DNA from: Propionibacteriaceae bacterium
GTDB taxonomy: Bacteria; Actinomycetota; Actinomycetes; Propionibacteriales; Propionibacteriaceae
Length of the DNA: 52,307 bases
Assembly: GCA_031266665.1 (NCBI GenBank)
Contig: JAISAO010000063.1
Span: 1 to 52,307 of the forward strand
Reading direction: 5' to 3'
Shown: positions 8,109 through 17,451 of the stretch, piece after piece
How positions within the stretch are numbered: position 1 is the first letter of the stretch
Layout of the letters: each line of letters opens with the position of its first letter
Translations under genes and position numbers: made by a program
Notes under the pieces: model-generated
Told to the model about the DNA's origin: nothing
The model's database searches: none
Seen by the model: the letters and a program-made list of their open reading frames with translations, nothing else

Positions 8109-9043
8109 TGGAAGTCGCCATGCCCACCACCTCGACTCCGACCACCGCCCGTGGCCGACGGGCCCGACGGCGCCCCTCCTGGGGCCGGGTGGTGGGCTGG
8201 GTCGCCCTGGTCGTCGCCCTGCTGGTGACGCTGTTCCCCTTCTACTGGATGGTCCGGTCGGCCTTGACGCCGAACGCCGATGTGGTGGGCGACGCCGGCC
8301 GGCTGTGGCCGAGCCATCCCACCATCATCAACTTCGCCCGGGTCCTGGGGCTGGTCTCCACGGCCGAGGCCCAGGCCGCCGGCGGCTCCGGCGCCTCGAT
8401 CCAGTTCGGCCTCTACCTGTGGAACTCGGTCTGCTACTGCGCCCTGATCGGCTTTTGCCAGACCCTCTGCTGCACCATGGGCGGCTACGCCTTCGCCCGG
8501 CTCAGTTTCCGCGGCCGCGGCCTCATCTTCAACATCTTGGTGGCCGCCTTGATGGTGCCCGGCATCTTCACCCTCCTGCCCAACTTCGTCCTGGTGCGCG
8601 ACCTCGGCCTCCTCGGCACCATCTGGGGCATGGTCGCCCCCAGCCTGCTGATGACGCCGTTCGCGCTGTTCTTCATGCGCCAGTTCTTCCTGCCGATCCC
8701 GCGCGACGTTGAGGAGGCCGCCATGCTCGACGGGGCCGGCCAGTTCACCATCTTCTGGCGGGTCGTCCTGCCGATGGCCCGGGGCCCGCTCATCACCATC
8801 GGGCTGATCACGCTGGTGTGGGCCTGGAAAGACTTCCTCTGGCCCTTGCTGATCGGCCGCGACGAGACCACGCGCACAGTCACGGTCGCCCTCGGCGTGT
8901 ACCTCCAACAGTCCCCCAACCGGCAACCGGACTGGACCGGCCTGATGGCCGCGTCGACCGTCTCCGTCGTGCCGGTCGTCATCTTGCTCGCGTTCCTCGG
9001 CCGGCGGATCGTCGAGTCCATCAACTTCACGGGCATCAAGTAA
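8108..9043 (+). CDS. Sugar ABC transporter permease (MalG/UgpE-like)
   Basis: 311 aa from the ATG that shares its A with the upstream stop (TGATG), a translational-coupling arrangement; a second ATG at 8120 is possible. The protein has six membrane segments (VVGWVALVVALLVTLFPFYWMV first) and an EAA loop VEEAAMLDGAGQFTIFWRVVLPMARGP. The C-terminal GRRIVESINFTGIK is typical of the MalG type. It pairs with the preceding permease. No ATPase gene is found in the locus, so a shared MsiK-like ATPase encoded elsewhere is likely. Confidence 0.94.
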   Translation: MEVAMPTTSTPTTARGRRARRRPSWGRVVGWVALVVALLVTLFPFYWMVRSALTPNADVVGDAGRLWPSHPTIINFARVLGLVSTAEAQAAGGSGASIQFGLYLWNSVCYCALIGFCQTLCCTMGGYAFARLSFRGRGLIFNILVAALMVPGIFTLLPNFVLVRDLGLLGTIWGMVAPSLLMTPFALFFMRQFFLPIPRDVEEAAMLDGAGQFTIFWRVVLPMARGPLITIGLITLVWAWKDFLWPLLIGRDETTRTVTVALGVYLQQSPNRQPDWTGLMAASTVSVVPVVILLAFLGRRIVESINFTGIK

Positions 9044-9102
9044 CCCTGAATCGGCCACCATCCATCCACCACCACCAAACCACCACCAAGGAGTATCCAC
9101 AG

Positions 9103-10458
9103 ATGAACACCAAGACACTGACCAAGACCCTGGGACTGGCCGTCCTGGGCGGTCTGATCGCCGCTACCGGGGCCTGCTCCGGGTCGGCCGGCGCCGGCTC
9201 CGACGGCCAGGTCACGATCCAGTACTGGCTCTGGGACGACGCCCAACTGCCGGCCTACCAACAGTGCGCCGACGACTTCACCCAGGCCAACCCCGACATC
9301 ACAATCCAGATCACCCAGACGGCTTGGACCCAGTACTGGACCAACCTGGCGACCCAGATCGCCGCCAACGCCGCCCCCGACGTCTGGGTGGACCACGTCT
9401 CGTACTACCCCCAGTTCGTGGCCGACAAGCAGATCGAAGACCTCCAGCCCTACATCGACCAAGACCCGGGGAGTCTGGACTTCGACCAGTACGTCTCCAA
9501 CCTGGCGGAGTTGTGGCAGGTCGGCGACATCCGCTACGGCCTGCCCAAGGACTGGGACACGATCGGGCTGATCGTCAATCGGCAGGCCGCCGCCGACGCC
9601 GGTCTGACGGCTGATGATCTGGCCAACCTGACCTGGAATCCGACCGACGGCGGCAGCTTCGAGCAGGCCATCGCCAAGCTGACGATCGACCAGGCCGGCC
9701 ATCGCGGTGACGACCCGGACTTCGATAAGTCCAAGGTGGCCGTCTACGGCTTCCTGCCGGAGTGGGCGGACGGCTCGCAGGGCCAGAACCTGTGGGGCAA
9801 CCTGGCCTCATCCAACGGCTTCACCTACGCCGACCAGAACCCCTTCGGCACGCAGTTCTACTACGACTCGCCCGCCCTGGCCGCGACCATTGACTGGATG
9901 GCGGAGCTGTCCAATAAGGGCTACGCGCCCCAACTCGACGTTCAGAGCTCGCTCTCCCGGCTGGACGTGCTCAAGGCCGGCAGCGGCGCCATGACGTCGA
10001 TCGGCTCCTTCAACCAGATGCTCTACCAGGACACGCCCGACGACTACATCTTCGCGCCGCTACCGACCGGCCCCCAGGGCCGGATGTCGGCCATCAACGG
10101 CCTGAGCAACGCCATGTACGCCGGCGGTCAGCACAAGGACCAGGCCTGGCAGTGGATCGAATACCTAGCCTCGCCCGCCTGCCAGGACGTCGTCGGCGAC
10201 ACCGGCGTGATCTTCCCGGCGGTCCAAGAGGCCTCCGACCGGTCGGTCGCCGCCCGGGCCGAGGTGGGGCTCGACGCCGCCATCTTCCTGGCCTACCTCG
10301 ATCAGCCCAGTGGCACCTTCCTCATCCCCATCGCCGAGCACGGCGGCGAGATCTCCCAGATTATCCAGGACGCCATCCAATCGGTCGGGCTGCACCAGAC
10401 GGACGCTCAGACCGCCCTGACCACGGCCAACGCCAGGGTCAACGCCTTGTTCAACTGA
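9103..10458 (+). CDS. Sugar-binding lipoprotein of the ABC importer
   Basis: 451 aa. AAGGAG lies 9 nt before ATG 9103. The N-terminus MNTKTLTKTLGLAVLGGLIAATGAC is a lipoprotein signal with Cys at residue 25. The mature part is a family-1 extracellular solute-binding protein: VTIQYWLWDDAQLPAYQQCADDF, APDVWVDHVSYYPQFVADKQIEDLQPYID, YGLPKDWDTIGLIVNRQAA, and a C-terminal helical half with QWIEYLASPACQ. It sits at the outer membrane face and delivers the sugar to the two permeases upstream. Position before a GH36 gene suggests an alpha-galactoside or related oligosaccharide. Confidence 0.94.
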   Translation: MNTKTLTKTLGLAVLGGLIAATGACSGSAGAGSDGQVTIQYWLWDDAQLPAYQQCADDFTQANPDITIQITQTAWTQYWTNLATQIAANAAPDVWVDHVSYYPQFVADKQIEDLQPYIDQDPGSLDFDQYVSNLAELWQVGDIRYGLPKDWDTIGLIVNRQAAADAGLTADDLANLTWNPTDGGSFEQAIAKLTIDQAGHRGDDPDFDKSKVAVYGFLPEWADGSQGQNLWGNLASSNGFTYADQNPFGTQFYYDSPALAATIDWMAELSNKGYAPQLDVQSSLSRLDVLKAGSGAMTSIGSFNQMLYQDTPDDYIFAPLPTGPQGRMSAINGLSNAMYAGGQHKDQAWQWIEYLASPACQDVVGDTGVIFPAVQEASDRSVAARAEVGLDAAIFLAYLDQPSGTFLIPIAEHGGEISQIIQDAIQSVGLHQTDAQTALTTANARVNALFN

Positions 10459-10479
10459 CTCGAGACCCCGGACAAGACT

Positions 10480-12003
10480 ATGACCGTTCCCGGGACCCGA
10501 CATACGGGCCTGATCGACTGCGGCGACATCAGCCTGTCGTTCAGCGCCCCGGGCGAGCCCCGCCGCCTCGGCCCCGCCGAGTTCCTCTTCCCGGCGGGCG
10601 CACTGAGGCTGGCCCACCCCTTCGGCGACACGGAGTTCTTCCGCCACGGCTGGAACTCGTGGAGTCCGTCCGGCTGGCGACGCTTGAGCCAGCCGCCGCT
10701 GCGGATCGGCCACAGCCCGCAGCGGCTGTTGACGGCGGACGACGCCCGTAACGACACGCCACTGGCCCACTCGGGCAGCGCCGTGGGGGTCCTGGCGGCA
10801 CCGAACGGCCGTTGTCTCATCCTCGGGGCGCTCGGTCTGGGCGCCCCGAGGGTGGGGGCGACCGACACCACGCTCTGGGGACGGCACGAGGACCCGGACG
10901 GCGAGTGGTTCTTGGCTTACGGCGACGAGCGGGCGGTCTTCGACCGCTACGCCGCTCTGGTCGGGGACCGGTTGGGCCGGGGCCAGAACCGGGCGGGCCG
11001 GGTCTGGTCGAGTTGGTACTCCTACTACGACGCCATCGACGAGGCCCTGGTGGGCCAGGTCGTGGCCGGCCTGGACGGCCTGCCCTTCGACGTCGTCCAA
11101 TTGGACGACGGCTGGGAGCGGGCGGTGGGCGACTGGACGCCCAACGCCCGCTTCCCGTCCGGGATGGCCGCCACGGCCGACACGATCCGGCGGGCCGGTT
11201 TCCGGCCCGGCCTCTGGCTGGCCCCGCTGATCGCCCTGCCGGCCTCCGACTTCGTCCGCCAGCGGCCGGATTTGCTGATCCAGGACCCCGACGGTGGCCC
11301 GCTGATCGCCGGCTACAACTGGGGCGGTCCCTACCACGCCCTCGACACCACGGCCGCCGAGGTCCAAGACCACCTCCGCGCCCTCTGTGCCACAGTGCGC
11401 GGCTGGGGCTTCTCCTACCTCAAGCTCGATTTCATGTACGCCGCGGCCCTGGAGGGCCGCCGCCGGATGGAGATCCACCGGGAGCGCGCCTACCGCCAGG
11501 CCGTCGCCCTCATCCGCCAGGCGGTCGGCCCCGACACCTACCTGCTGGGTTGCGGGGTGCCGCTGCTGGCCTCTGCCGGCCTGATCGACGGGGCCCGGGT
11601 GGGCCCGGACGTGGCCGCCTTCTGGACTAACGCAGAGCGGCCGGACGACCCGTCGGGCGTCGGCGCCCGCAATGCCCTGCTGGCCTCGGTCCATCGGGCC
11701 TGGTGGGGCGGCGTCTTCGAGACCGACCCGGACGCGGTCTACTTCCGGCGCTCCCGCAGCCTGTTGGACGCGGACCAGCGCCAGGCGCTCCAAGACCTGG
11801 CCACCGTCCTTGGGTTCAAGTCGACCTCCGACGCGCCGGCCTGGCTGGCGCCGGCCGAGCGGGCCGAGTTGCGGGCCTGGTTGGAGGCCCGGGAGACGGT
11901 CCGCCAAACCGGGCGGTACAGCTTCGAGGTGGACGGCCGGAGCGTCGACCTGGGCCGCTTCGTCACGGGCTACCGGCCGCCGCCGAGCACTGTGGCCAAC
12001 TAG
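10480..12003 (+). CDS. GH36-type alpha-galactosidase
   Basis: 507 aa, no signal peptide, so it acts on imported sugar in the cytoplasm. The N-terminal beta domain contains FFRHGWNSWSPSGW; the catalytic barrel begins near residue 180 with RVWSSWYSYYDAIDE and VQLDDGWERAVGDW. The nucleophile is Asp317 in YLKLDF, and a second acid probably lies in the segment LIDGARVGPDVAAFW. The protein is shorter than the ~700-aa bacterial enzymes and resembles the compact GH36 group. It is 21 bp behind the binding-protein gene and completes the operon. Exact linkage specificity cannot be told. Confidence 0.85.
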   Translation: MTVPGTRHTGLIDCGDISLSFSAPGEPRRLGPAEFLFPAGALRLAHPFGDTEFFRHGWNSWSPSGWRRLSQPPLRIGHSPQRLLTADDARNDTPLAHSGSAVGVLAAPNGRCLILGALGLGAPRVGATDTTLWGRHEDPDGEWFLAYGDERAVFDRYAALVGDRLGRGQNRAGRVWSSWYSYYDAIDEALVGQVVAGLDGLPFDVVQLDDGWERAVGDWTPNARFPSGMAATADTIRRAGFRPGLWLAPLIALPASDFVRQRPDLLIQDPDGGPLIAGYNWGGPYHALDTTAAEVQDHLRALCATVRGWGFSYLKLDFMYAAALEGRRRMEIHRERAYRQAVALIRQAVGPDTYLLGCGVPLLASAGLIDGARVGPDVAAFWTNAERPDDPSGVGARNALLASVHRAWWGGVFETDPDAVYFRRSRSLLDADQRQALQDLATVLGFKSTSDAPAWLAPAERAELRAWLEARETVRQTGRYSFEVDGRSVDLGRFVTGYRPPPSTVAN

Positions 12004-12051
12004 CTGGTCAGGGCTGGTTGGGACTGGTTCGGACCCGGCGACGGGCGGCGG

Positions 12052-13221
12052 TCACAGCACCCGGACCGTCAGCACCCCGGGGATGGCGCGGACGCGCGCC
12101 ACCAGGCCGTCGGGCAGGGCGCCCTCGACATCGATCAGGGTGTAAGCCAGGTCGGCGCGGGAACGGTTCAACAGGTCGGCGATGTTGAGGCCGGACTCGG
12201 CCACCAGGCTGGAGATCTGGCCCACCATATTGGGCACGTTGGAGTTGGCGATCGCCAGCCGGGTGACGCCCTCCCCCCGTGGGAGGTCGGCCGGCGGGAA
12301 GTTGACCGAGTTGACGATGACGCCGTGCTCCAGATAGCCGCGCAACTGGTCGGCGGCCATGCGGGCGCAGTTCTCCTCCGCCTCCAGGGTCGAGGCCCCG
12401 AGGTGGGGCAGGGTGACGACGTGGGGGTGGCGGTTCAGCTCCGGCGTCGGGAAGTCGCAGACGTAGCCCCGCAGCCGGCCGGCCTCCAAGGCGGCCACCA
12501 CTGCCGCCTGGTCCACCACCGGCTCCCGGGAGAGGTTGATCAGGACGGCGTCGGGGCGCATCAGGGCCAACTGGTCGGCGCCGATCAAGTTACGGGTGTT
12601 GGCCAGCAGGGGGACGTGCAAGGTCACGATGTCGGCCTGGCGCAGGGCCTGGTCCAAACTGGCCACCGGCTGCACATTGGGCGACAGCTTCCAGGCGTTG
12701 CCGACCGTCACCGCCGGGTCGTGGCCCAAGACCGACATGCCCAGGGCGCTGGCCGCGTTGGCCACCTCCACGCCGATGGCGCCGAGTCCGATGACGGCCA
12801 GGCTGCGGCCGGGCAACTCGAAGCCGACATAGGCCTTCTTGCCCGCCTCGACCGCCTGGGACATGGCGGCGGCGTCGCCCTCCAGGCGGTGGGCGAAGGC
12901 GGCCGCGTCGATGATATTGCGGGCGGCCAGCAAGATGGCCGCGATGGTCAACTCTTTGACCGCGTTGGCGTTGGCCCCCGGGGTGTTGAAAACCGGGACG
13001 CCCCTGGCCGAGCACTGGGCCACGGGGATGTTGTTGGTTCCGGCGCCGGCCCGGGCCACGGCCAAGACCGAGTCCGGGATGGTCCGAGCGTGCAGGTCGG
13101 CCGAGCGCAGCAGTAGGGCGTCCGGGTCCGACAGGTCGTCGCCGACCTGGTACAGCTCAGAGGGCAGGCGCTCCAGCCCCAGCGGGCTGATGGCGTTGAG
13201 GGTTTGGATGCGGTAGGTCAC
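12052..13221 (-). CDS. serA: D-3-phosphoglycerate dehydrogenase
   Basis: 389 aa; first step of serine synthesis. GTG start at 13221 follows AGGAGGAACC. The substrate domain is split around a Rossmann domain with VIGLGAIGVEVANAASALGMSVLGHDP (NAD site). Catalytic Arg/Glu/His lie in NLSREPVV, and HLGASTLEAEENCA. A C-terminal ACT domain (RLAIANSNVPNMVGQISSLVAESGLNIADL) can bind serine for feedback control. The length matches the short form without the intervening domain of mycobacterial SerA. It is downstream of serC in the same direction, separated by 111 bp. Confidence 0.95.
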   Translation of the reverse strand: MTYRIQTLNAISPLGLERLPSELYQVGDDLSDPDALLLRSADLHARTIPDSVLAVARAGAGTNNIPVAQCSARGVPVFNTPGANANAVKELTIAAILLAARNIIDAAAFAHRLEGDAAAMSQAVEAGKKAYVGFELPGRSLAVIGLGAIGVEVANAASALGMSVLGHDPAVTVGNAWKLSPNVQPVASLDQALRQADIVTLHVPLLANTRNLIGADQLALMRPDAVLINLSREPVVDQAAVVAALEAGRLRGYVCDFPTPELNRHPHVVTLPHLGASTLEAEENCARMAADQLRGYLEHGVIVNSVNFPPADLPRGEGVTRLAIANSNVPNMVGQISSLVAESGLNIADLLNRSRADLAYTLIDVEGALPDGLVARVRAIPGVLTVRVL

Positions 13222-13332
13222 GGTTCCTCCTGGGTTCCTCTTGTCGGAGCCGGCCGGGCGACCGTCGGGCTGGGCGCTTCGGGCTGGTTGGGCGAATTGA
13301 GTCGATCGGGCTGATTGGGCTGGGGCCGGCGC

Positions 13333-14412
13333 TCAGCCGCGGCGGGCGGCGAAGTCGGCCATGAAGTCGATCAGCGCCTCCACCCCGGCCAGCGGCATGG
13401 CGTTGTAGATTGAGGCACGCAGACCGCCGACCGAGCGGTGGCCCTGCAGGTTGGTCAGCCCGGCGGCCTCGGCCTCGACCAGGAAGGCGGACTCCAGGTC
13501 GGGGTCGGCCAAGGTGAAGGGGACGTTCATCCAACTACGGGCCGGCGGATCCACCGGGTTGCGGTAGAAGCCGGAGTCGTCGATGGCCCGGTAGAGGGCG
13601 ACCGCCTTGGCCTGGTTGCGCCGGGCCAAGGCCTCCAGCCCGCCTTGGGCCTCCACCCAGTCGAGCACCAGGCCCAACAGGTAGACGGCGAAGGTCGGGG
13701 GGGTGTTGAGCATGGAGTCGGCCTTGGCCATGGCGGCGTAGTCCCAGACCTCCGGCGTGCCTGGGCGGGCGTGGCCGGTCAGGTCGTCGCGCACGATCAC
13801 CACCACCACCCCGGCCGGCCCCAGGTTCTTCTGCGCCCCGGCGTAGATCAGCCCGTGGCGTGATACCTCGATCGGGCGCGACAAGATGGTGGAGGAGAAA
13901 TCGGCCACCAGGGGTCGGTCGGAGGCCGGCGGCCGGGCGAACTCGACCCCGCCGATGGTCTCGTTGGGGGTGTAGTGGAGATAGACGGCGTCGTCGGGCA
14001 CGGTGTAGGAGTCGTCCGCCGGCACGGTGGTGTAGCGGCTGGAGGCCTGGTCGGCCAGGACCTCGACCGCCAGCCCCTGGCCCCGGGCCGCTTTGATCGC
14101 CCGGGTGGACCATTGACCGGTGTTGAGGTAGGCCACGCGGTCGCCCGGCGCCGTCAGGTTGAGCGGCACGGCGGCGAACTGGCCGGTCGCCCCGCCCTGC
14201 AGGAAGAGCACCCGGTAATCGTCCGGGACGGCCAACAGGCGGCGCAGACCGGCCTCGGCCCGGGCGGCGCAGGCCACGAAGGCCTGGCCCCGGTGCGACA
14301 CCTCCATCACGGACATGCCCGAGCCCTGCCAGTCGGTCAGTTCGGCTTGGGCTTGCTGCAAGACCTCGAGCGGCAACATGGCCGGGCCAGAGGCGAAGTT
14401 GTAAACACGCAC
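13333..14412 (-). CDS. serC: Phosphoserine aminotransferase
   Basis: 359 aa, the usual length. The start is placed at GTG 14412, giving VRVYNFASGPAMLPLEVLQQ, the conserved beginning of SerC; the longer upstream frame is repeat-derived. PLP enzyme of fold type I: GGATGQFAAVPLNL binds the phosphate, and the PLP lysine is in GLIYAGAQKNLGPAG. The C-terminus has GHRSVGGLRASIYNAMPLAGVEALIDFM. It converts 3-phosphohydroxypyruvate, the product of the adjacent serA, to phosphoserine. No serB is in the window. Confidence 0.96.
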   Translation of the reverse strand: MRVYNFASGPAMLPLEVLQQAQAELTDWQGSGMSVMEVSHRGQAFVACAARAEAGLRRLLAVPDDYRVLFLQGGATGQFAAVPLNLTAPGDRVAYLNTGQWSTRAIKAARGQGLAVEVLADQASSRYTTVPADDSYTVPDDAVYLHYTPNETIGGVEFARPPASDRPLVADFSSTILSRPIEVSRHGLIYAGAQKNLGPAGVVVVIVRDDLTGHARPGTPEVWDYAAMAKADSMLNTPPTFAVYLLGLVLDWVEAQGGLEALARRNQAKAVALYRAIDDSGFYRNPVDPPARSWMNVPFTLADPDLESAFLVEAEAAGLTNLQGHRSVGGLRASIYNAMPLAGVEALIDFMADFAARRG

Positions 14413-14577
14413 CGGGCCATTATGCCGCCCTGGCCCGGGGTCCGCTGGGCTTGGGGCGGCCATCAGCCGGATTGGAACGCTTTCCCAGGCCGTCGGCCGA
14501 CCGCCGGTCAGAAGACCCGGCCGGCGATCATCCGCCCCCGGGCCGGCGATCATCTGGTCACTCGGCCGACGACTAAC

Positions 14578-14728
14578 GGTTGTCCGACCGCCCGGCCTGG
14601 TTGTCCGACCGCCCGGCCCGGGCATCCGACCGCCCGGCCCGGGTATCCGATCATCCGGCCTGGTTGTCCGACCGCCCGGCCCGGCTATCCGGGGCAGCCC
14701 GGCTATCCGGGGCCGCTCGGCTATCCGG
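14578..14728. repeat. Degenerate 21-bp tandem repeat array upstream of serC
   Basis: About seven units of a GC-rich ~21-bp sequence (variants of TTGTCCGACCGCCCGGCC and CTATCCGGGGC) occupy the right half of the 308-bp gap between serC and the DUF2342 gene and run into the latter's stop region. The units drift in sequence, so this looks like slippage expansion. It would lie in the serC leader. The left half of the gap shows nothing else recognisable. Confidence 0.7.
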
Positions 14729-16145
14729 CCGCCTGGCCCCCGGCCTCGTCCAACAGCCGGCGCCACTCGGCGTCGAAGGCGTCGTCGGCTTGGGGGCGCC
14801 GCAGCCGTTCCAGGTAGGCGGCCGGGTCGAGCAGGTCGGCGGCCGTCGGCAGGTGGTCCGGGTGTTGCCAGGTGTCGTCGCGGCCGGCCGCCCCGCCCAG
14901 GTCCAGCAGTCGGCCCCAGAAGGTTTCGGCCTCGCGCAACCGCCGGGGGCTGACCGACAGTCCCAGCAAGGTGGCGAAGATATCGGCCGCCGGCCCGCCA
15001 GCCGCCCGGCGGCGGCGGACCGTCTCGGCCAGGGCGGCGGCGTTCGGCATCCAGACCGCCGTGGCCCGGCCGGCGACGTGATCGACCCAACCCTCGACCA
15101 GGGCCAGCAGTGTCTCCAGCCGCTCCAAGATAGCCACCTGCTCGTCGGTCTTGCCGGGGTCGAACATGGCCGTGTTGACCTCGACCTCGAAACGGTTGAC
15201 CGTCTCGGGCGTGACCTCCTGCGGCATAGCCGACTCAATGGCCAGCGACAGGGCCTCCGGGTCGATCTTGATCTCCCGGGCGTAGTGTTGCACCAAGGCG
15301 ATCAGTTGGGGTCCTATCCAGGCCACGGCGCTGAACAGGCGCTGGCGGGCGGCCTCGCGCGTTGCCTGATAGAACAAGACGTTCGCCCCGGACAGCCCCA
15401 GGCCCTGGGCGCTGGCCGCCAGGTTGGTCGGCAGGATGGCCACCTGGGCCTTGGGGGTGAGGGGGAGGCCGAGGTCGGTCGCGGTCACGATGGTGGCGGC
15501 CGCCTTGCCCAACTCCTGGCCCAGCCGGTGGCCGAACATGGAGTCGGCGGCTTGGCGTAGGACGGGCTGGATGAGGCTCGACAACTCGGTCAACTCGGGC
15601 ACCTGGTCGGCCTGGGCCAGACGCTCGGTCATGGCGTTCTGGAGGCCCCGGGCGATGGTCGAGATGACCGGCTCGATCATGGTCTGCCAGCGCGGCAGGG
15701 TCTGCTCGATCCAATCGGCCCGGCTCCAGGCCAGCGGCGGCAGGGACAGGCCGGGGAAAGCGGTCTGGTCGTCCAGCCACAGGTCGACGGCGTGCATGGC
15801 GTCGGCGATCTCACGGCTCTGGCGCTCGTCCGCCGCCGGATCGGGGCCGAGGTTGGCGATCTGGCGGCGGGCGGCCTCCCGGGCCGCCCGCCAGGTGGTG
15901 GCGCCGTCGAATTCGTTCCCGCCGGTGGGGCGGCGTTTGAGCTGGGAGACCATCTGATTGGCCAACTGGCTCAGCATCTGCTCCAGGCTGGCGCCATGAT
16001 CGACCGGCAGGCCGAGTTGGCGCAGCAATTCGGCCATGCCGTCCTCCGGCCTCCCGGGGCCTAAACGGCCCATGGGGGAGAACTCGTCCTCCGAGTCGTC
16101 CGACCAGTCGTCTGATCCGGGAAAGTCCGAAGGGGAATCAGCCAT
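14721..16145 (-). CDS. DUF2342 zinc-dependent metalloprotease-like protein
   Basis: 474 aa. ATG 16145 is preceded by AAGGAGG at 5 nt, so the ATG 30 bp upstream is rejected. The family (also annotated as F420-biosynthesis-associated protein) is nearly confined to Actinomycetota. An acidic N-terminus (DDWSDDSEDEFSPMGRLG) precedes an all-helical body. Family signatures near the C-terminus are LALVEGWVDHVAGRA, LAETVRRRRAAGGPAADIFATLLGL and PRRLREAETFWGRLLD. The true substrate is not established. It is divergent from the PDZ-Lon gene, a conserved neighbourhood in actinobacteria. Confidence 0.88.
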   Translation of the reverse strand: MADSPSDFPGSDDWSDDSEDEFSPMGRLGPGRPEDGMAELLRQLGLPVDHGASLEQMLSQLANQMVSQLKRRPTGGNEFDGATTWRAAREAARRQIANLGPDPAADERQSREIADAMHAVDLWLDDQTAFPGLSLPPLAWSRADWIEQTLPRWQTMIEPVISTIARGLQNAMTERLAQADQVPELTELSSLIQPVLRQAADSMFGHRLGQELGKAAATIVTATDLGLPLTPKAQVAILPTNLAASAQGLGLSGANVLFYQATREAARQRLFSAVAWIGPQLIALVQHYAREIKIDPEALSLAIESAMPQEVTPETVNRFEVEVNTAMFDPGKTDEQVAILERLETLLALVEGWVDHVAGRATAVWMPNAAALAETVRRRRAAGGPAADIFATLLGLSVSPRRLREAETFWGRLLDLGGAAGRDDTWQHPDHLPTAADLLDPAAYLERLRRPQADDAFDAEWRRLLDEAGGQAAG

Positions 16146-16290
16146 GATGGCCTCCTTCTTGATCGCTGCCCCCATTGTGGACCATCCCAGCCCAGGCGGT
16201 TCTAAGCCCCGATCTAAAGCTCGAGGTCGGCCCGGCCGAGGTCCGCTAGGCTCAGTCGAGAGGGCGAAGGGGGAGAGGAGGGGCGCGACG

Positions 16291-17397
16291 GTGAGCCGGG
16301 ACAGTCAAACGGCGGTGGTGGCTCTGGGGTTGTTCGTCACCCTGGCCACGGTGGTGGCCCTGGCCCCCGTCAACTATGTCGCCCGCTGGCCCGGCACGGC
16401 CCTGGAACTGTCGGGGTCACAGGCCGGGAACACCGTCATCGACTTGGAGGGGCCGGCCCAATACCCCTCGACCGGCTCCTTCTGGGCCGCCACCATCGGT
16501 CAGACGCCGGTCGACGGCAAGCTGGGCCTGTTCCCGGCCATCGTCCACCGCCTCTGGGGCGACGACGCGGTGCTGCGGCGCGACGACGTTTACTCGTCCG
16601 GGGCCACGGCCGAGGACGTCGCCCAAGCCCAGCGGGCCAGCCAGGCGGAGGCCGGCGAGGACGCCATCGTGGCGGCGCTGCGCGAGTTGGAGCAGACCGC
16701 CGGCTCCGGCCCCGACTCGTTGGTCCAGGCCTACGTCATGGTGGCCGACGTCTCGTCAGGCGGCCCGTCGGACGGCCGCCTGCTGCCGGGCGACCGCTTG
16801 GTCATGATCGGCCAGCAGCCGGTCGCCACCGTCGCCCAGGCGCTGCGCGAGATCCGCTTGGAGCGCGACGTCGGGACGGTCTTGCAGGTGACGGTCAAGC
16901 GCGACGGCGAGGAGATCATCCAATCGGTCGAACTGGCCAAATCCGATCTCAACGTCCCCACCATGGGGGTCACCTGGGAGCAGCGCTACGACTATGGGGC
17001 TTTCGCCCACATCGACTTGGACCTGGCCCCCGGCGCGGGCGAGTCCGTCGGCCTGCCCCTGGCCCTGGCGCTCTACGACCGGCTGTCCGCCGGCGATCTG
17101 ACAAACGGTCGGAGGGTGGCCGCCGCCGGCACGATCGAATTGATCGACCAGCCGCCCGCCACCGTCGGCCAGCCGTTGGCGGCGGGCCCGGTGGCCTGGA
17201 TCGGGACGGTGGCGGGCCTGCGCCAGCGCGTCCTGGCGGCGCGTCAGCAGGGGGCGACGTTGTTCTTGCTGTCGGTTGACGACTGCTCCGAAGTGGTCGG
17301 CTGGGACCCTGGGCTCGAACTGGTGCCGGTGGGCTCCTTCCACCAGGCGGTCGAGGTCTTGGCGGCTGGGGAGTCGGGCGAGTTGCCACACTGCTGA
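16291..17397 (+). CDS. PDZ-Lon (YlbL-like) membrane protease, catalytic Lys apparently replaced
   Basis: 368 aa. GTG 16291 follows GGGGGAGAGGAGGGG; upstream frame is not used. One N-terminal membrane segment (AVVALGLFVTLATVVALAPV) is followed by an outside PDZ domain (GRLLPGDRLVMIGQQPVATVAQALREI, residues about 165-225) and a Lon-type domain. The Ser site GESVGLPLALALYD is present. Where the family has the dyad Lys (PIGGIxQK), this protein reads IGTVAGLRQRVLAA, so Arg appears in its place, with two extra residues before it. It may be inactive or use a changed mechanism. Otherwise the LFLLSVDDCSEV end is normal for the family. Confidence 0.85.
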   Translation: MSRDSQTAVVALGLFVTLATVVALAPVNYVARWPGTALELSGSQAGNTVIDLEGPAQYPSTGSFWAATIGQTPVDGKLGLFPAIVHRLWGDDAVLRRDDVYSSGATAEDVAQAQRASQAEAGEDAIVAALRELEQTAGSGPDSLVQAYVMVADVSSGGPSDGRLLPGDRLVMIGQQPVATVAQALREIRLERDVGTVLQVTVKRDGEEIIQSVELAKSDLNVPTMGVTWEQRYDYGAFAHIDLDLAPGAGESVGLPLALALYDRLSAGDLTNGRRVAAAGTIELIDQPPATVGQPLAAGPVAWIGTVAGLRQRVLAARQQGATLFLLSVDDCSEVVGWDPGLELVPVGSFHQAVEVLAAGESGELPHC

Positions 17398-17451
17398 GTC
17401 GGTCGGCGGTCCTTTAGACTAGGTGGCGCAACGACTGCAGGAAGGCGACCC

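Noticed and set aside
10165..11907. 580-codon minus-strand frame opposite the binding protein and GH36 genes
   Set aside because: Shadow frame spanning two well-supported rightward genes.
14578..14728. CRISPR-like array
   Set aside because: Units are contiguous with drifting sequence and no unique spacers of constant length; no cas genes in the window.
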